Positions 48,398 through 58,246 are shown, counted from the first letter of the stretch. The stretch: DNA of 64,000 bases from Streptomyces aquilus (GCF_003955715.1 NZ_CP034463.1:1550001-1614000); one strand, 5' to 3'. The notes: generated by a model from the sequence alone, not told the origin. Numbers and translations: made by a program.

Positions 48398-48437
48398 GAG
48401 GCCCCCTGTGTTGTGGCTTACCTGAATCTCGCATCGG

Positions 48438-49499
48438 CTACCGGGCGTTGGCCCGCACCAGCAGGTAGACGAGGAAGGGACCGCCGATCGCGGCGGTCAC
48501 CACGCCGACCGGGAGGCTCACCGGCAGCGCGGCGCGCGCGACCAGGTCCGCGCCGGTCAGCAGCAGCGCCCCGACCAGTCCCGAGGCCGCCAACGGCGGT
48601 GTGGGGCAGCGCGCCAGACGCATCGCCACCTGCGGCGCGACCAGCGCGACGAACGGGACCGGGCCCGCCGCGCTCACCGCCGCGCCGGCCAGCAGGACCG
48701 CGCACAGCAGCATGACCGCCCGCACCCGCGTGTACCGGACACCCAGGCCCGCGGCCACCTCGTCGCCGAAGTGCAGCGGCCGGAACTGGAAAGCGACGCA
48801 CGAGACGACGACGAGCAGGGCGAGCGTGCACCACAGCGCGGTCCGCACCTCGTCCCACCCCCGGTCGTCCAGCGACCCGACCAGCCAGGCCTGGGCCCGC
48901 GCCACGTCCCTGATGTCGGCGGTGGCCAGCAGCCAGGTGGTGATCGCCTCCATCACGGCGGTCACCGAGATGCCGATGAGGATGAGCCGGAAGCCGTCGA
49001 TCCCGCGCCGCCACGCCAGGAGGTACACCAGCAGCCCGGTGCCGAGACCGCCGCCGAGCGCGGCCGCCGACAGCCCCACGGAGTCGACGATCGCGGTGGC
49101 GGTGCCGCCGGACACGGTCACCAGGAACACGGCGACCGCACCGGCGCCCGAGGTGATCCCGAGAACGTCCGGACTGGCCAGCGGGTTGCGTGCGACGGAC
49201 TGCGTGATCGCCCCGGACACCCCCAGCGCGATGCCGACGACGAGTCCGGCGAGGGCCCGCGGCAGGCGCAGGTCCATGATGACGAACTCGTCGACCGGCT
49301 CGCCGTGGCCGAAGATCGTGGCGATCACCTGGGGCAGGCCGATGGGGAAGTCGCCGATGCCGATGGAGAGGCAGAACAGCAGGAAGGCCGCCGCGGCCAG
49401 CAGCAGCGTGACGCCCGCGGTCCAGGGCCGCCACACGAACGACACCCGTCCGAGCCGCACGCCCGGCAGCACCGTCGGCCCGGGCTTCGTCTCGCTCAT
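48438..49499 (-). CDS. cchD: Ferric-siderophore importer permease
   Basis: 353-residue FecCD-family permease with about ten membrane helices. The ATPase-contact and family motifs are visible: RLPRALAGLVVGIALGVSGA near 90-110, and GPVPFVALVAPQVAMRLAR near 270-290. ATG at 49499 with GGAG four bases upstream; the frame stays open far upstream but overlaps cchC. It forms the heterodimeric channel with CchC, 14 bp after the cchC stop. Confidence 0.94.
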   Translation of the reverse strand: MSETKPGPTVLPGVRLGRVSFVWRPWTAGVTLLLAAAAFLLFCLSIGIGDFPIGLPQVIATIFGHGEPVDEFVIMDLRLPRALAGLVVGIALGVSGAITQSVARNPLASPDVLGITSGAGAVAVFLVTVSGGTATAIVDSVGLSAAALGGGLGTGLLVYLLAWRRGIDGFRLILIGISVTAVMEAITTWLLATADIRDVARAQAWLVGSLDDRGWDEVRTALWCTLALLVVVSCVAFQFRPLHFGDEVAAGLGVRYTRVRAVMLLCAVLLAGAAVSAAGPVPFVALVAPQVAMRLARCPTPPLAASGLVGALLLTGADLVARAALPVSLPVGVVTAAIGGPFLVYLLVRANAR

Positions 49500-49513
49500 G
49501 AACTCCGTCCCGT

Positions 49514-50587
49514 TCACGCGTTCCTGAACTTTCCGAGCCAGACCAGCGCGGCGAAGAAGGGGGCGCCGAGGAGGGCGACGACGACACCCGCGTCCAACTC
49601 GCCCGGCCGTACCACCAGTCGGCCCACGATGTCGCAGACCAGCAGCACGATCGCGCCGAGCAGGCCCGCGTACGGCACCAGCCAGCGGTAGTCGGGGCCG
49701 GTCAGGTAGCGGGCCACATGGGCCACCATCAGCCCGAGGAACGCGATGGGACCGCAGGCCGCCGTCGCCGCGCCCGCGAGGAGGGTGATGGCGACGATGC
49801 CGACCGTGCGGCTCAGGGCGATGTTCACCCCGAGCGCGCGGGCCACGTCCTCCCCGAGGTTGAGGAGGTTCACGGCGGGCAGCGTGATCAGGGCCAGTAC
49901 GAGGCCGACCGCGACGAACGCGGTCACCGGCCGGATGACGCCGAAGCCGACCCCGGCGACGGAGCCCGCGTTCCAGAACCGCAGCGCGTTCAGCGCCGTC
50001 TGGTCCGTCAGCGCGATCGCCGTGGTCATCGCCGCGAGGAAGACCGCGACGCCCTGCCCGGCCAGGGCCAGCGTGAGCGGGTTGCCGGCGCCCCGGCCGA
50101 GGCTGGAGAGCCCGAACACGACGACGCCGGCGGCCGCCGCGCCCAGGAAGGCGAACCAGACGTACTGGAAGGGGTTGGTGAGCCCGAACAGGGTGATCGC
50201 CGAGACCACCGCGAAGGACGCGCCCGCGTTCACCCCCAACAGCCCTGTGTCGGCGATGGGATTGCGGGTGTGGCCCTGGATCAGCGCCCCGCCGACGCCC
50301 AGGGCGATGCCCGCCACCACGGCGAGCACCGTCCGCGGCACCCGGACCGTGCGCACGATGAGCCTGATCTCGGTGAGCCGCTGGTCGGACTCCGGCGCCG
50401 CGAACAGTCCGTGCCACACCTCGGCGGGGCTCAACGCGCGCGCACCGACGGCCAGCGACACCGCTCCCGCGACCACGAGGATCACCACCAGCGCGCACAG
50501 ACCCACAACTCGCCTTCTACGCGCCGGTGTTGAGGCTCGGAACGCGGAGCGCTCGACTGCGGTGATGCCCATGTGGACGTACGTCAT
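49514..50587 (-). CDS. cchC: Ferric-siderophore importer permease
   Basis: 357-residue FecCD permease with about ten helices. Family motifs are TVRVPRTVLAVVAGIALGVGGALIQGHTRNP (position about 75-105) and CGPIAFLGLMVAHVARYLTGPDYR (about 280-303). Partner of CchD. 30 bp downstream of cchB on the same strand, so the order cchB-C-D-E is probably one transcript from the iron boxes at 52019. Confidence 0.94.
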   Translation of the reverse strand: MTYVHMGITAVERSAFRASTPARRRRVVGLCALVVILVVAGAVSLAVGARALSPAEVWHGLFAAPESDQRLTEIRLIVRTVRVPRTVLAVVAGIALGVGGALIQGHTRNPIADTGLLGVNAGASFAVVSAITLFGLTNPFQYVWFAFLGAAAAGVVVFGLSSLGRGAGNPLTLALAGQGVAVFLAAMTTAIALTDQTALNALRFWNAGSVAGVGFGVIRPVTAFVAVGLVLALITLPAVNLLNLGEDVARALGVNIALSRTVGIVAITLLAGAATAACGPIAFLGLMVAHVARYLTGPDYRWLVPYAGLLGAIVLLVCDIVGRLVVRPGELDAGVVVALLGAPFFAALVWLGKFRNA

Positions 50588-50617
50588 CCCTTTGCTCGAA
50601 CCGGTGGAGGGCGCTCG

Positions 50618-51964
50618 CTAGCGGGCGGCGGTGCTGCCGATCCCGTCGGCCACCGGACGGGCCTCGTCGGGGGCGGTCTTGAGGACGGAGTCGAGGATCT
50701 CGCCGACCCTGATCGCGGTGTTGGAGAGCAGCGACGAGGTGATGCCGTGCGTGTGCTCGGTGCCGCCCTGGAGGTAGATGCCGCAGCGGAGTTCGGGCCG
50801 GGTGGCGATGCGGTAGTCGCGTTCGACGCTCACCCGGCCCGCGTCGTCGCGCCGGCACAGGTCGGCCACCTCGCCGAGCAGGCCCAGCGGGTCGGCGGGG
50901 CGGTAGCCGGTGGCGAAGACCACGACGTCGGCGTCCAGGGACGTCTCCTCGCCGGTGACGAGGGACTTGACGGTGGCCCGCACCCGGTCGGGCCGTTCCT
51001 CGACGCCGACGAGCCGGGAGACGTTGAGGAAGCGCAGCCGCTCGGTGCCGAGGACCTTCTCCTGGTACATCTGCCGGTACAGGTCGTCGATGAGGTCGAT
51101 GTCCACCACGGAGTAGTTGGTGTTGCCGTGGTAGTCCATGAGTTGGCGTTTGACGTCGTCGGGCGCCGCGAAGTACTCGTCGACCGCGGCCGGGTCGAAG
51201 ATCCGGTTGGCGAAGCCGCTGTCGTCGGCGGGGCTGTAGCCGTAGCGGGAGAAGACCGCGCAGATCTCCGCCTCGGGGAAGCGGCGATGCAGGTAGGCGA
51301 CGTTCTCGGCGGCGCTCTGCCCGGCGCCGACGACGACGAACCGCGAGGGCGAGGTGCCCTCTAACTCCTCGACCCGCGCGAGGAGTTCGGCGTTGTGCCA
51401 GACGCGCTCGGTGCGCTCGACGCCCTCCGGCACGAGGGGGCGCAGCCCGGTGCCGAGGACGAGGTTGCGGGCCCGGTGCCGCGCGAGCCCCTCGGCCGAG
51501 CGGACCGTGACGTCCAGGTGCTCGACGATGCCGTCGCGGACGACCGGGGAGACGGCGACGACCTCGTGGCCGTACGAGATCATGTCGTCGACCTTGGCGG
51601 CGGCCCACTCGAAGTAGTCGTGGAACTCCACCCGCAGCGGGAAGAGGTTCTTGTGGTTGATGAAGTCGATCAGCCGCCCCTTGCTCTGGAGATAGCAGAG
51701 GAAGCTGTACTCGCTGGCCGGGTTCCGGAGCGTCACCAGGTCCTTGAGGAAGGACACCTGCATGGTCGCGTCGTCGATCAGCATGCCGCGGTGCCAGCCG
51801 AAGCTCGGCTGCTGCTCGAAGAAGTGGGCGCTGACCGCTTCCTGCCTGTCGACGCGTGCGTTGTGCTCGCTGAGCGCGATCGCCATGGCGACGTTGGACG
51901 GTCCGAAGCCAACGCCTATGAGGTCGTGGATCAGTGATGCGTCGTCAGGAAGAGCCTGTGCCAT
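50618..51964 (-). CDS. cchB: L-ornithine N5-monooxygenase
   Basis: 448-residue FAD/NADPH hydroxylase converting L-ornithine to N5-hydroxyornithine, the hydroxamate precursor. Seen: FAD motif GVGFGPSNVAMAIAL (about 16-30), ornithine/FAD-region SFLKDLVTLRNPASEYSFL (about 70-88), NADPH motif VVVGAGQSAAENVAYL near 208, and the ATGY motif FATGYRPADP near 350. ATG at 51964 (GGGAGTGAC upstream) replaces an in-frame start at 52015 that would run into the promoter. First gene of the cchBCDE operon. Confidence 0.96.
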   Translation of the reverse strand: MAQALPDDASLIHDLIGVGFGPSNVAMAIALSEHNARVDRQEAVSAHFFEQQPSFGWHRGMLIDDATMQVSFLKDLVTLRNPASEYSFLCYLQSKGRLIDFINHKNLFPLRVEFHDYFEWAAAKVDDMISYGHEVVAVSPVVRDGIVEHLDVTVRSAEGLARHRARNLVLGTGLRPLVPEGVERTERVWHNAELLARVEELEGTSPSRFVVVGAGQSAAENVAYLHRRFPEAEICAVFSRYGYSPADDSGFANRIFDPAAVDEYFAAPDDVKRQLMDYHGNTNYSVVDIDLIDDLYRQMYQEKVLGTERLRFLNVSRLVGVEERPDRVRATVKSLVTGEETSLDADVVVFATGYRPADPLGLLGEVADLCRRDDAGRVSVERDYRIATRPELRCGIYLQGGTEHTHGITSSLLSNTAIRVGEILDSVLKTAPDEARPVADGIGSTAAR

Positions 51965-52018
51965 GTCACTCCCATCCTGCGGGTGAATGGACACACCCAC
52001 GGACGGGCGGCCCAAAAC

Positions 52019-52037
52019 TTAGGTAAGGCTAAGCTGA
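52019..52037. promoter_or_regulatory. Iron box on the cchB side of the cchA-cchB region
   Basis: TTAGGTAAGGCTAAGCTGA, 16 of 19 matches to the DmdR/IdeR consensus, 55 bp upstream of the cchB start. Confidence 0.85.
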
Positions 52038-52076
52038 TCCTCCCGAACTGTCGATAGGCCGGGCACCGTTGTGCAC

Positions 52077-52095
52077 TTAGGTAAGCCTTGCTTTA
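52077..52095. promoter_or_regulatory. Iron box on the cchA side of the cchA-cchB region
   Basis: TTAGGTAAGCCTTGCTTTA; read on the minus strand it matches the DmdR/IdeR consensus at 14 of 19 positions. It ends 37 bp before the cchA ATG. Weakest of the five boxes. Confidence 0.7.
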
Positions 52096-52132
52096 CTGGC
52101 GCCGGTCAGTCCCTGCTCCGAGGAGGAACCGC

Positions 52133-53080
52133 ATGCGGGTCGTCATGTTCGGCTATCAGACCTGGGGCCACCGGACCCTCCGCGCCCTGCTGGACTCCGA
52201 GCACGACGTGGTCCTGGTCGTGACGCACCCCAAGAGCGAGCACGCCTACGAGAAGATCTGGAGCGACTCGGTCGCCGACCTCGCCGAGGAGCACGGCGTC
52301 CCGGTCCTGATCCGCAACCGACCCGACGACGAGGAGCTGTTCGCGCGCCTGAAGGAGGCCGACCCGGACATCATCGTCGCCAACAACTGGCGCACCTGGA
52401 TCCCGCCGCGCATCTTCGGCCTCCCCCGCCACGGCACCCTGAACGTGCACGACTCACTGCTGCCGAAGTACGCCGGCTTCTCCCCGCTGATCTGGGCGCT
52501 GATCAACGGCGAGTCCGAAGTGGGCGTCACCGCGCACCTGATGAACGACGAGCTCGACGCCGGCGACATCGTGCGCCAGGAGGCGGTGCCGGTCGGACCG
52601 ACGGACACCGCGACCGACCTCTTCCACCGCACCGTCGACCTCATCGCCCCGGTCACCATCGGCGCACTCGCCCAAATAGCCTCCGGACAGACGGAGTTCA
52701 CCCGGCAGGACCGATCGCGGGCGAGCTTCTTCCACAAGCGCTCCCTGGAGGACAGCCGCATCGACTGGACCTGGCCGGCGGCGGACCTCGAACGCCTGGT
52801 CCGCGCCCAGTCGGAGCCGTACCCGAGCGCCTACACCTTCCACAAGGGCCGGCGGCTCGAAGTCCTCGCCTCGGTCGTCTCCGAGGGCCGCTACGGCGGC
52901 ACGCCCGGCCGCATCTTCTACCGCGAGGGCGAGGGGGTCGTCATCGTCGCCGGCGCCGACGCCCGCACGGGCCGCAACCACGGGCTGGCCATCACGCGCG
53001 TACGGACCGAGGACGGCCGGGAGCTGCCCGCGACGCAGTACTTCACCGCCATGGGCGGCTATCTGACCAACCGGCCCTGA
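52133..53080 (+). CDS. cchA: N5-hydroxyornithine formyltransferase
   Basis: 315-residue methionyl-tRNA formyltransferase homologue that transfers formyl from 10-formyl-THF to N5-hydroxyornithine, giving the substrate of CchH module 1. The catalytic Asn-His-Asp set is in LNVHDSLLPKYAGFSP (about 103-118) and NDELDAGDIV (about 137-146), with a C-terminal OB-like domain. ATG at 52133 with GAGGAGG. Divergent from cchB with two iron boxes between. purU elsewhere in the window draws on the same formyl-THF pool. Confidence 0.95.
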   Translation: MRVVMFGYQTWGHRTLRALLDSEHDVVLVVTHPKSEHAYEKIWSDSVADLAEEHGVPVLIRNRPDDEELFARLKEADPDIIVANNWRTWIPPRIFGLPRHGTLNVHDSLLPKYAGFSPLIWALINGESEVGVTAHLMNDELDAGDIVRQEAVPVGPTDTATDLFHRTVDLIAPVTIGALAQIASGQTEFTRQDRSRASFFHKRSLEDSRIDWTWPAADLERLVRAQSEPYPSAYTFHKGRRLEVLASVVSEGRYGGTPGRIFYREGEGVVIVAGADARTGRNHGLAITRVRTEDGRELPATQYFTAMGGYLTNRP

Positions 53081-53099
53081 GGAAAAGGGAGTCGGAACA

Positions 53100-53139
53100 C
53101 GGCGACCCGCCGCCGCGGGAGTGCGGTGGCGGGTCGCCG
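53100..53139. terminator. Bidirectional terminator hairpin after cchA
   Basis: 12-bp stem CGGCGACCCGCC (53100-53111) / GGCGGGTCGCCG (53128-53139), extendable inward, between the convergent cchA and the secreted-protein gene. No T-run. Confidence 0.75.
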
Positions 53140-53149
53140 GGTGTCCGGG

Positions 53150-54067
53150 TCAGTGGCCGTGCGCGCCCTCGACACCCGCGTGCCCCGTACCGGTGGTCAC
53201 GGTGAACGCCGCCGTGTGGACCTGCCCCCGGTGCTTGAAGTCGAGGAACAGGCGGTAGGTCCCGACACTGGGCGCGGTGGCCGTGAAGGAGATGTCCGGG
53301 CCGGGCTCGGTCGTGGCGTCGCCCGGTGCGCCACCCGGGTGGACATGGAGGTAGGCCAGGTCGCCGGAGCGCAGCGCGACGAGGTGGCCGTAGGCGCCGA
53401 GGTAGGGCTGGAGGTCGGTGACGGGGCGGCCGTCACGGGAGACCTTGAGCTTCAGCTCGGTCGCGGTGTTCGGGGTCAGGCCGCCGGACAGTTCTACCTG
53501 GTAGCCGTCGACGGTCGCGGTGCCGGTCGGCGCCGGGAGCTTCTGGGCCGTGTAGCTGCCCGAGGCCGCCAGGTCGGCGCCGAGGACGAGGTTCTCGGCG
53601 TCCTTCTTCGCCGGGGTGAAGTCGGCGAAGACGCGGTATCCGCCCGCGCGGGGCAGCTCGACGGGGATGCTCCAGGTGCCGTCGGCGGCGCGGGTGGGGT
53701 GCAGATGGCGGTAGGTGACGAGGTCGCGTGAGGCGACGATGAGGTGGAGTTCCTTGTCGTGCTCGCGCTGGTACGCGGTGACGGCACGGCCGGCGGAGTC
53801 GCGCACCGTGAACCGCAGCTCGGTCCGCTGCCCGGCCGTGACCCGCGGCGTTTTCAGGTCGAGGGTGTAGCCGCCCTCGGAGATCTGGAGTCCGCCGGCC
53901 GGAGATTCCTGGTGACCGCCCCCGCCACCCCCTTCCTCATGGCTCTCATGGGCGGCGGGCGCGCGCTCCGTGACCACCGGGTCGATGCCCTTGCCCACGC
54001 CGTAGGCGGTGCCGAAGGTCGCGGCGAGCGCGGCGGCGAACGCGGAGATCTTGAGTCCGGCATGCAT
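53150..54067 (-). CDS. Secreted or membrane-anchored protein of a copper locus
   Basis: 305 residues. N-terminal hydrophobic segment (about 5-26) acts as signal or anchor, followed by a His/Glu/Gly-rich stretch [13 protein letters not shown] (about 40-52) and two beta-sandwich-like repeats containing [20 protein letters not shown] and [21 protein letters not shown]. The HLH/HVH clusters could bind copper. ATG at 54067 with GAGGAG. It is divergent from copA with two CsoR-like boxes between, so copper-responsive expression is likely. The exact function is not established. Confidence 0.8.
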   Translation of the reverse strand: MHAGLKISAFAAALAATFGTAYGVGKGIDPVVTERAPAAHESHEEGGGGGGHQESPAGGLQISEGGYTLDLKTPRVTAGQRTELRFTVRDSAGRAVTAYQREHDKELHLIVASRDLVTYRHLHPTRAADGTWSIPVELPRAGGYRVFADFTPAKKDAENLVLGADLAASGSYTAQKLPAPTGTATVDGYQVELSGGLTPNTATELKLKVSRDGRPVTDLQPYLGAYGHLVALRSGDLAYLHVHPGGAPGDATTEPGPDISFTATAPSVGTYRLFLDFKHRGQVHTAAFTVTTGTGHAGVEGAHGH

Positions 54068-54129
54068 GGCCAGCTCCTCGGGGATCACGGCCACCGCCTC
54101 GGTCGCGGAGGGCCTCGATGCAGCCGACA

Positions 54130-54146
54130 ATACCCCTGGGGGGTAT
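54130..54146. promoter_or_regulatory. CsoR-like copper operator 1
   Basis: ATACCCCTGGGGGGTAT, a G/C-tract palindrome with ATAC/GTAT ends typical of actinobacterial CsoR sites. It lies on the side of the secreted-protein gene. Confidence 0.8.
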
Positions 54147-54176
54147 AAAGTCAAGCCGTTTCCACGCTTGCATCGG

Positions 54177-54193
54177 ATACCCCCCATGGGTAT
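54177..54193. promoter_or_regulatory. CsoR-like copper operator 2
   Basis: ATACCCCCCATGGGTAT, second CsoR-like palindrome, 47 bp from the first and on the copA side, giving each divergent promoter its own box. Confidence 0.8.
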
Positions 54194-54252
54194 ATCTTGA
54201 GCCTCGGCGGCGATACCCCCGCCCCCTGTCCAGTCCACGAGGAGCAGCAGCG

Positions 54253-56505
54253 ATGACCACCACCGCGACCGGAGCCCCTTCCGAGGTCGAACTCGCCATC
54301 GGCGGCATGACCTGCGCCTCCTGCGCCGCACGCATCGAGAAGAAGCTCAACCGCATGGACGGGGTCACCGCCACGGTCAACTACGCCACCGAGAAGGCGA
54401 AGGTCAGCTACGAGGGTGACGTCTCCGTCCAGGACCTGATAGCGACCGTCGAGAAGACCGGGTACACCGCGCAGGAACCGTCCCCACCGGAGGACCCCGG
54501 CGACGACGAGCCCGTGGACGACGAACTGCGCACCCTGCGGCAGCGGTTGACGACCGCGGTGCTGCTAGCCGTGCCCGTCGTCGCGATGGCCATGATCCCC
54601 GCCCTGCAGTTCGAGTACTGGCAGTGGTTGTCCCTCACGCTGGCGGCGCCGGTCGTGACCTACGCCGGCTGGCCCTTCCACAAGGCGGCGTTCACCAACG
54701 CGCGGCACGGCGCCGCGACCATGGACACCCTGATCTCGGTGGGCACGCTGGCCGCGTTCGGCTGGTCGCTGTGGGCGCTGTTCCTCGGCACCGCGGGCGA
54801 GCCGGGCATGACGCACCCCTTCGAGCTGACGATCGCCCGCGGCGACGGCGCCGGGAACATCTATCTGGAGGCCGCGGCCGGCGTCACCGCGTTCATCCTG
54901 GCCGGGCGGTACTTCGAGGCGCGCTCCAAGCGCAAGGCGGGTGCCGCGCTGCGGGCGCTGCTGGAGCTGGGCGCCAAGGACGTCACCGTCCTGGGTGCCG
55001 ACGGGCGCGAACAGACCGTACCCATCGGCCGGTTGAAGACCGGTGACCGGTTCCTGGTCCGGCCCGGCGAGAAGATCGCCACCGACGGCACGGTGGTCGA
55101 GGGCTCCTCGGCCGTCGACGCCTCGATGCTGACCGGCGAGTCCGTGCCGGTGGAGGTCGCCCAGGGCGACGCGGTCACCGGTGCCACCGTCAACGCCGGC
55201 GGACGGCTCGTCGTCGAGGCCGCCCGGGTCGGCGCCGACACCCAACTCGCCCGCATGGCCAGGCTGGTGGAGGACGCGCAGAACGGCAAGGCGGCGGCGC
55301 AGCGGCTCGCGGACCGCATCTCCGCGGTGTTCGTGCCGATCGTGATCGCCCTCGCGCTCGGCACCCTCGGCTTCTGGCTCGGCAACGGCGCAGGACTCAC
55401 AGCCGCGTTCACCGCCGCGGTCGCGGTGCTGATCATCGCCTGCCCGTGCGCCCTGGGGCTGGCCACGCCGACCGCGCTGCTGGTGGGCACGGGCCGTGGT
55501 GCCCAGCTCGGCATTCTCATCAAGGGTCCCGAGGTCCTGGAGTCCACCCGCAAGGTCGACACGATCGTCCTCGACAAGACCGGCACGGTCACCACGGGCC
55601 GGATGACGCTGCTGGCCGTGCACCCGGCCGACGGCACCGACGAGGCCGAAGTCCTGCGGCTGGCGGGCGCGTTGGAGCACGCGTCCGAGCACCCGATCGC
55701 CCGTGCCGTCGCCGACGGCGCGCTGGCGAAGCTGGGTTCGCTGCCCACGCCGGAGGACTTCGCGAACGTGCCCGGGCTGGGCGTGCAGGGGATCGTCGAC
55801 GGGCACGCGGTGCTGGTCGGCCGGGAGCGGCTGCTCGAAGAGTGGGCGATGGGACTTCCCGACGAGCTGGCCCGGTCGAAGTCCGAGGCCGAGGCGTCCG
55901 GGCGCACGGCGATCGCGGTCGCCTGGGACGGTGAGGCGCGGGCGGTCCTCGAAGTCGCCGATGCCGTCAAGGAGACCAGCGCCGAGGCGATCACGCGGCT
56001 GCGGGCGCTCGGCCTGACGCCGATCCTGCTGACCGGTGACAACGCGCCGGTGGCGCAGTCCGTCGCCCGCGAGGTGGGCATCGCGCCCGAGGACGTCATC
56101 GCCGAGGTGCTGCCGCAGGACAAGGTCGACGTCGTCAAGCGCCTTCAGGGCGAGGGGCGTTCGGTGGCGATGGTCGGCGACGGCGTCAACGACGCGGCCG
56201 CCCTGGCCCAGGCCGACCTGGGACTCGCCATGGGGACGGGCACGGACGCCGCCATCGAGGCCGGCGACCTGACCCTCGTCCGCGGCGACCTGCGCGCGGC
56301 GGCGGACGCCATCCGGCTGGCCCGGCGCACCCTCGGCACGATCCGGTCCAACCTGTTCTGGGCCTTCGCCTACAACGTGGCCGCGCTGCCGCTCGCCGCG
56401 GCCGGCCTGCTCAACCCGATGCTCGCGGGGGCGGCGATGGCCTTCTCGTCGGTGTTCGTGGTGGGCAACTCGCTGCGGCTGCGGTCGTTCAAGGCGGCGG
56501 ACTGA
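54253..56505 (+). CDS. copA: Copper-exporting P1B-type ATPase
   Basis: 750 residues. One N-terminal HMA domain with GGMTCASC (about 17-24), eight predicted helices, CPC metal site in ACPCALGL (about 397-404), phosphorylation motif DKTGTVTTG near 437, TGDN near 594, and [10 protein letters not shown] near 640. CPC with HMA and C-terminal [23 protein letters not shown] (about 715-737) indicate Cu(I) export. ATG at 54253 with GAGGAG. A CsoR box lies 60 bp upstream. No copZ or csoR gene is seen next to it. Confidence 0.95.
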   Translation: MTTTATGAPSEVELAIGGMTCASCAARIEKKLNRMDGVTATVNYATEKAKVSYEGDVSVQDLIATVEKTGYTAQEPSPPEDPGDDEPVDDELRTLRQRLTTAVLLAVPVVAMAMIPALQFEYWQWLSLTLAAPVVTYAGWPFHKAAFTNARHGAATMDTLISVGTLAAFGWSLWALFLGTAGEPGMTHPFELTIARGDGAGNIYLEAAAGVTAFILAGRYFEARSKRKAGAALRALLELGAKDVTVLGADGREQTVPIGRLKTGDRFLVRPGEKIATDGTVVEGSSAVDASMLTGESVPVEVAQGDAVTGATVNAGGRLVVEAARVGADTQLARMARLVEDAQNGKAAAQRLADRISAVFVPIVIALALGTLGFWLGNGAGLTAAFTAAVAVLIIACPCALGLATPTALLVGTGRGAQLGILIKGPEVLESTRKVDTIVLDKTGTVTTGRMTLLAVHPADGTDEAEVLRLAGALEHASEHPIARAVADGALAKLGSLPTPEDFANVPGLGVQGIVDGHAVLVGRERLLEEWAMGLPDELARSKSEAEASGRTAIAVAWDGEARAVLEVADAVKETSAEAITRLRALGLTPILLTGDNAPVAQSVAREVGIAPEDVIAEVLPQDKVDVVKRLQGEGRSVAMVGDGVNDAAALAQADLGLAMGTGTDAAIEAGDLTLVRGDLRAAADAIRLARRTLGTIRSNLFWAFAYNVAALPLAAAGLLNPMLAGAAMAFSSVFVVGNSLRLRSFKAAD

Positions 56506-56526
56506 ACGATCCCGCACCGAGGAAGG

Positions 56527-56562
56527 CACAGCGCCCGCCGGACGACACCGGCGGGCGCTGTG
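56527..56562. terminator. Bidirectional terminator between copA and the PfpI-like gene
   Basis: Perfect 15-bp stem CACAGCGCCCGCCGG / CCGGCGGGCGCTGTG with an ACGACA loop, in the 65-bp gap between convergent genes. Confidence 0.88.
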
Positions 56563-56570
56563 CGCTGTGA

Positions 56571-57266
56571 TCAGCCCAGCTTCTTGAGCAGCTCGTCGGC
56601 GAGCGGCGCCGAAGAGGCCGGGTTCTGGCCGGTGACGAGGTTGCGGTCGACAACGGTCTTCGGCGCCCACGGCGCGCCCACCTGGACCTCGACGCCCGCT
56701 GCGGTCAGCCGGTCCTGGAGCAGCCACTTGGCCTTGTCGGCGAGGCCGCCCTGGATCTCCTCGTCGTTGGTGAACGCGGCCACCTGGTAGCCCGCGAAGG
56801 CGTTGGTGCCGTCGTCCTTCACCGCGGCGAGCAGCGCGGCCGGGCCGTGGCAGACCACGCCGAGCGGCTTGCCGGACTCCAGGGCGAGCGTCAGCAGCTT
56901 CCCGGAGTCGGCGTCGACGGCCAGGTCCTCCATGGGGCCGTGGCCGCCGGGGTAGAAGACGGCGGCGTAGTCGTCGAGGTCGACCTCCGTCAGCTTGACC
57001 GGGTGCTGGAGCTCGGTCATCGCGGCGAGCGCGGCGGCGGTGCGGTCGGCGCCCTCCTGGCCGCCGTTGAACGCGGGCGCGAGGCTGCCCTTGTCGACGG
57101 TGGGGACGACACCGCCGGGGGTGGCCACGACGATCTCGTGCCCGGCGGCCTTGAAGGCCTGGTACGGGGCGACGGCCTCCTCGGCCCAGAAGCCCGTGGG
57201 GTGCAGGGTGCCGTCCGCGAGGGTCCAGTGGTCGGCGCCGGTCATGACGAAGAGGATCTTTGACAT
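56571..57266 (-). CDS. DJ-1/PfpI-superfamily protein (class I glutamine amidotransferase-like)
   Basis: 231 residues resembling the HchA/glyoxalase III branch. The nucleophile elbow is VVCHGPAAL (Cys about 129), with a GGHGPMEDL loop (about 97-105) and an acidic residue near the start of strand one. Possible activities are glyoxalase III, deglycase or chaperone. ATG at 57266 chosen; ribosome site weak. Divergent from a LysR gene, 50 bp apart, and probably regulated by it. Confidence 0.87.
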   Translation of the reverse strand: MSKILFVMTGADHWTLADGTLHPTGFWAEEAVAPYQAFKAAGHEIVVATPGGVVPTVDKGSLAPAFNGGQEGADRTAAALAAMTELQHPVKLTEVDLDDYAAVFYPGGHGPMEDLAVDADSGKLLTLALESGKPLGVVCHGPAALLAAVKDDGTNAFAGYQVAAFTNDEEIQGGLADKAKWLLQDRLTAAGVEVQVGAPWAPKTVVDRNLVTGQNPASSAPLADELLKKLG

Positions 57267-57316
57267 GGGTCGACCGTAGGCCAGCACACCCATAGAAATC
57301 CAATAGGCTCACGTAT

Positions 57317-58246
57317 ATGAGAGATAGGGAATCCAATGCCCACCCGGTCGGAGGCCCCCTGGACCTGAACCTGCTGCGCACGTTCCTGACCGTGTACCGC
57401 ACCGGCTCCTTCACCGCCGCCGCCCGCCTGCTCGGTCTGTCGCAGCCCACGGTGACTACGCAGATCCGCGCCCTGGAGCGGCAGCTGGACCGGGAGCTGT
57501 TCGAGCGGCTGGCCCGCGGGGTGGCGCCCGCGCCCTACGCGGACGAGCTGGCGGCCCGGATCGTCGAGCCCCTGGACGCGCTCGCCTCCGTGGCGCATCC
57601 GGAGGACACCCCCGCCGAGCCCGTGCACCTCGCCGGTCCGGCCGAGTTCCTGACCCGTTCCGTCCTGCCGGGCATCGCGCCGCTCGTGGAGAAGGGCGTA
57701 CGGCTGCGGGTCACGCCCGGTCTGACCGAGCCGCTGCTGGAGGATCTGCGCGCGGGCCGGCACGACCTGGTGATCGCCTCCTTCCGGCCGCGCGGCCGGA
57801 CGCTGACGGCGGTGCCGCTGAACGACGAGGAGTTCGTGCTGGTCGCCGGGCCCGCGTGGGCGGAGCGGATCGGTGGCGCGGACCGGCTCGCGGCGGAGGG
57901 GGCCGCCGCGCTGCACGGCGTCCCCCTGGTCGCGTACGCGGAGGACCTGCCGATCGTGCGCCGCTACTGGCGGCATGTCTTCGGCAAGCGTCTGGTGTGC
58001 CAGCCCGCGGTGACGATGCCCGACCTGAACGCGGTCCGGGCGGCGGTCGCGGGCGGTACGGGTTTCTCGGTGCTCCCCCGTTATCTCTGCGCCGACGAGC
58101 TGGCGTCCGGCGCGCTGGTCCTGCTGCACGATCCGGACGACCCGCCCATCAACACCGGCTTCCTGGTGCAGCGCCCCGGTGTCTCGGGCAACCCGCACGT
58201 GGCCGTCGTACGCGACCATCTGCTGCGCGCCGCCCGGGAGTGGTAG
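57317..58246 (+). CDS. LysR-family transcriptional regulator
   Basis: 309 residues: an N-terminal winged HTH (about 16-75, LNLLRTFLTVYRTGSFTAAARLLGLSQPTVTTQI by position 17-50) and a substrate-binding domain from about 95 (PAEPVHLAGPAEFLTRSVLP). The 50-bp divergent gap to the PfpI-like gene is AT-rich (ATAGAAATCCAATAGG), suiting a shared operator. Inducer unknown. Its stop abuts that of the convergent metalloprotease with no bases between. Confidence 0.88.
   Translation: MRDRESNAHPVGGPLDLNLLRTFLTVYRTGSFTAAARLLGLSQPTVTTQIRALERQLDRELFERLARGVAPAPYADELAARIVEPLDALASVAHPEDTPAEPVHLAGPAEFLTRSVLPGIAPLVEKGVRLRVTPGLTEPLLEDLRAGRHDLVIASFRPRGRTLTAVPLNDEEFVLVAGPAWAERIGGADRLAAEGAAALHGVPLVAYAEDLPIVRRYWRHVFGKRLVCQPAVTMPDLNAVRAAVAGGTGFSVLPRYLCADELASGALVLLHDPDDPPINTGFLVQRPGVSGNPHVAVVRDHLLRAAREW

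Noticed and set aside
57267..57316. Operator for the LysR gene at 57317
   Set aside because: The AT-rich gap has a loose ATAG/AATAG similarity but no clear T-N11-A dyad good enough to list as a site.
54565..57450. 961-codon minus-strand frame across copA and the PfpI-like gene
   Set aside because: Antisense to copA and only partly overlapping the real PfpI frame in a different phase; no domains.
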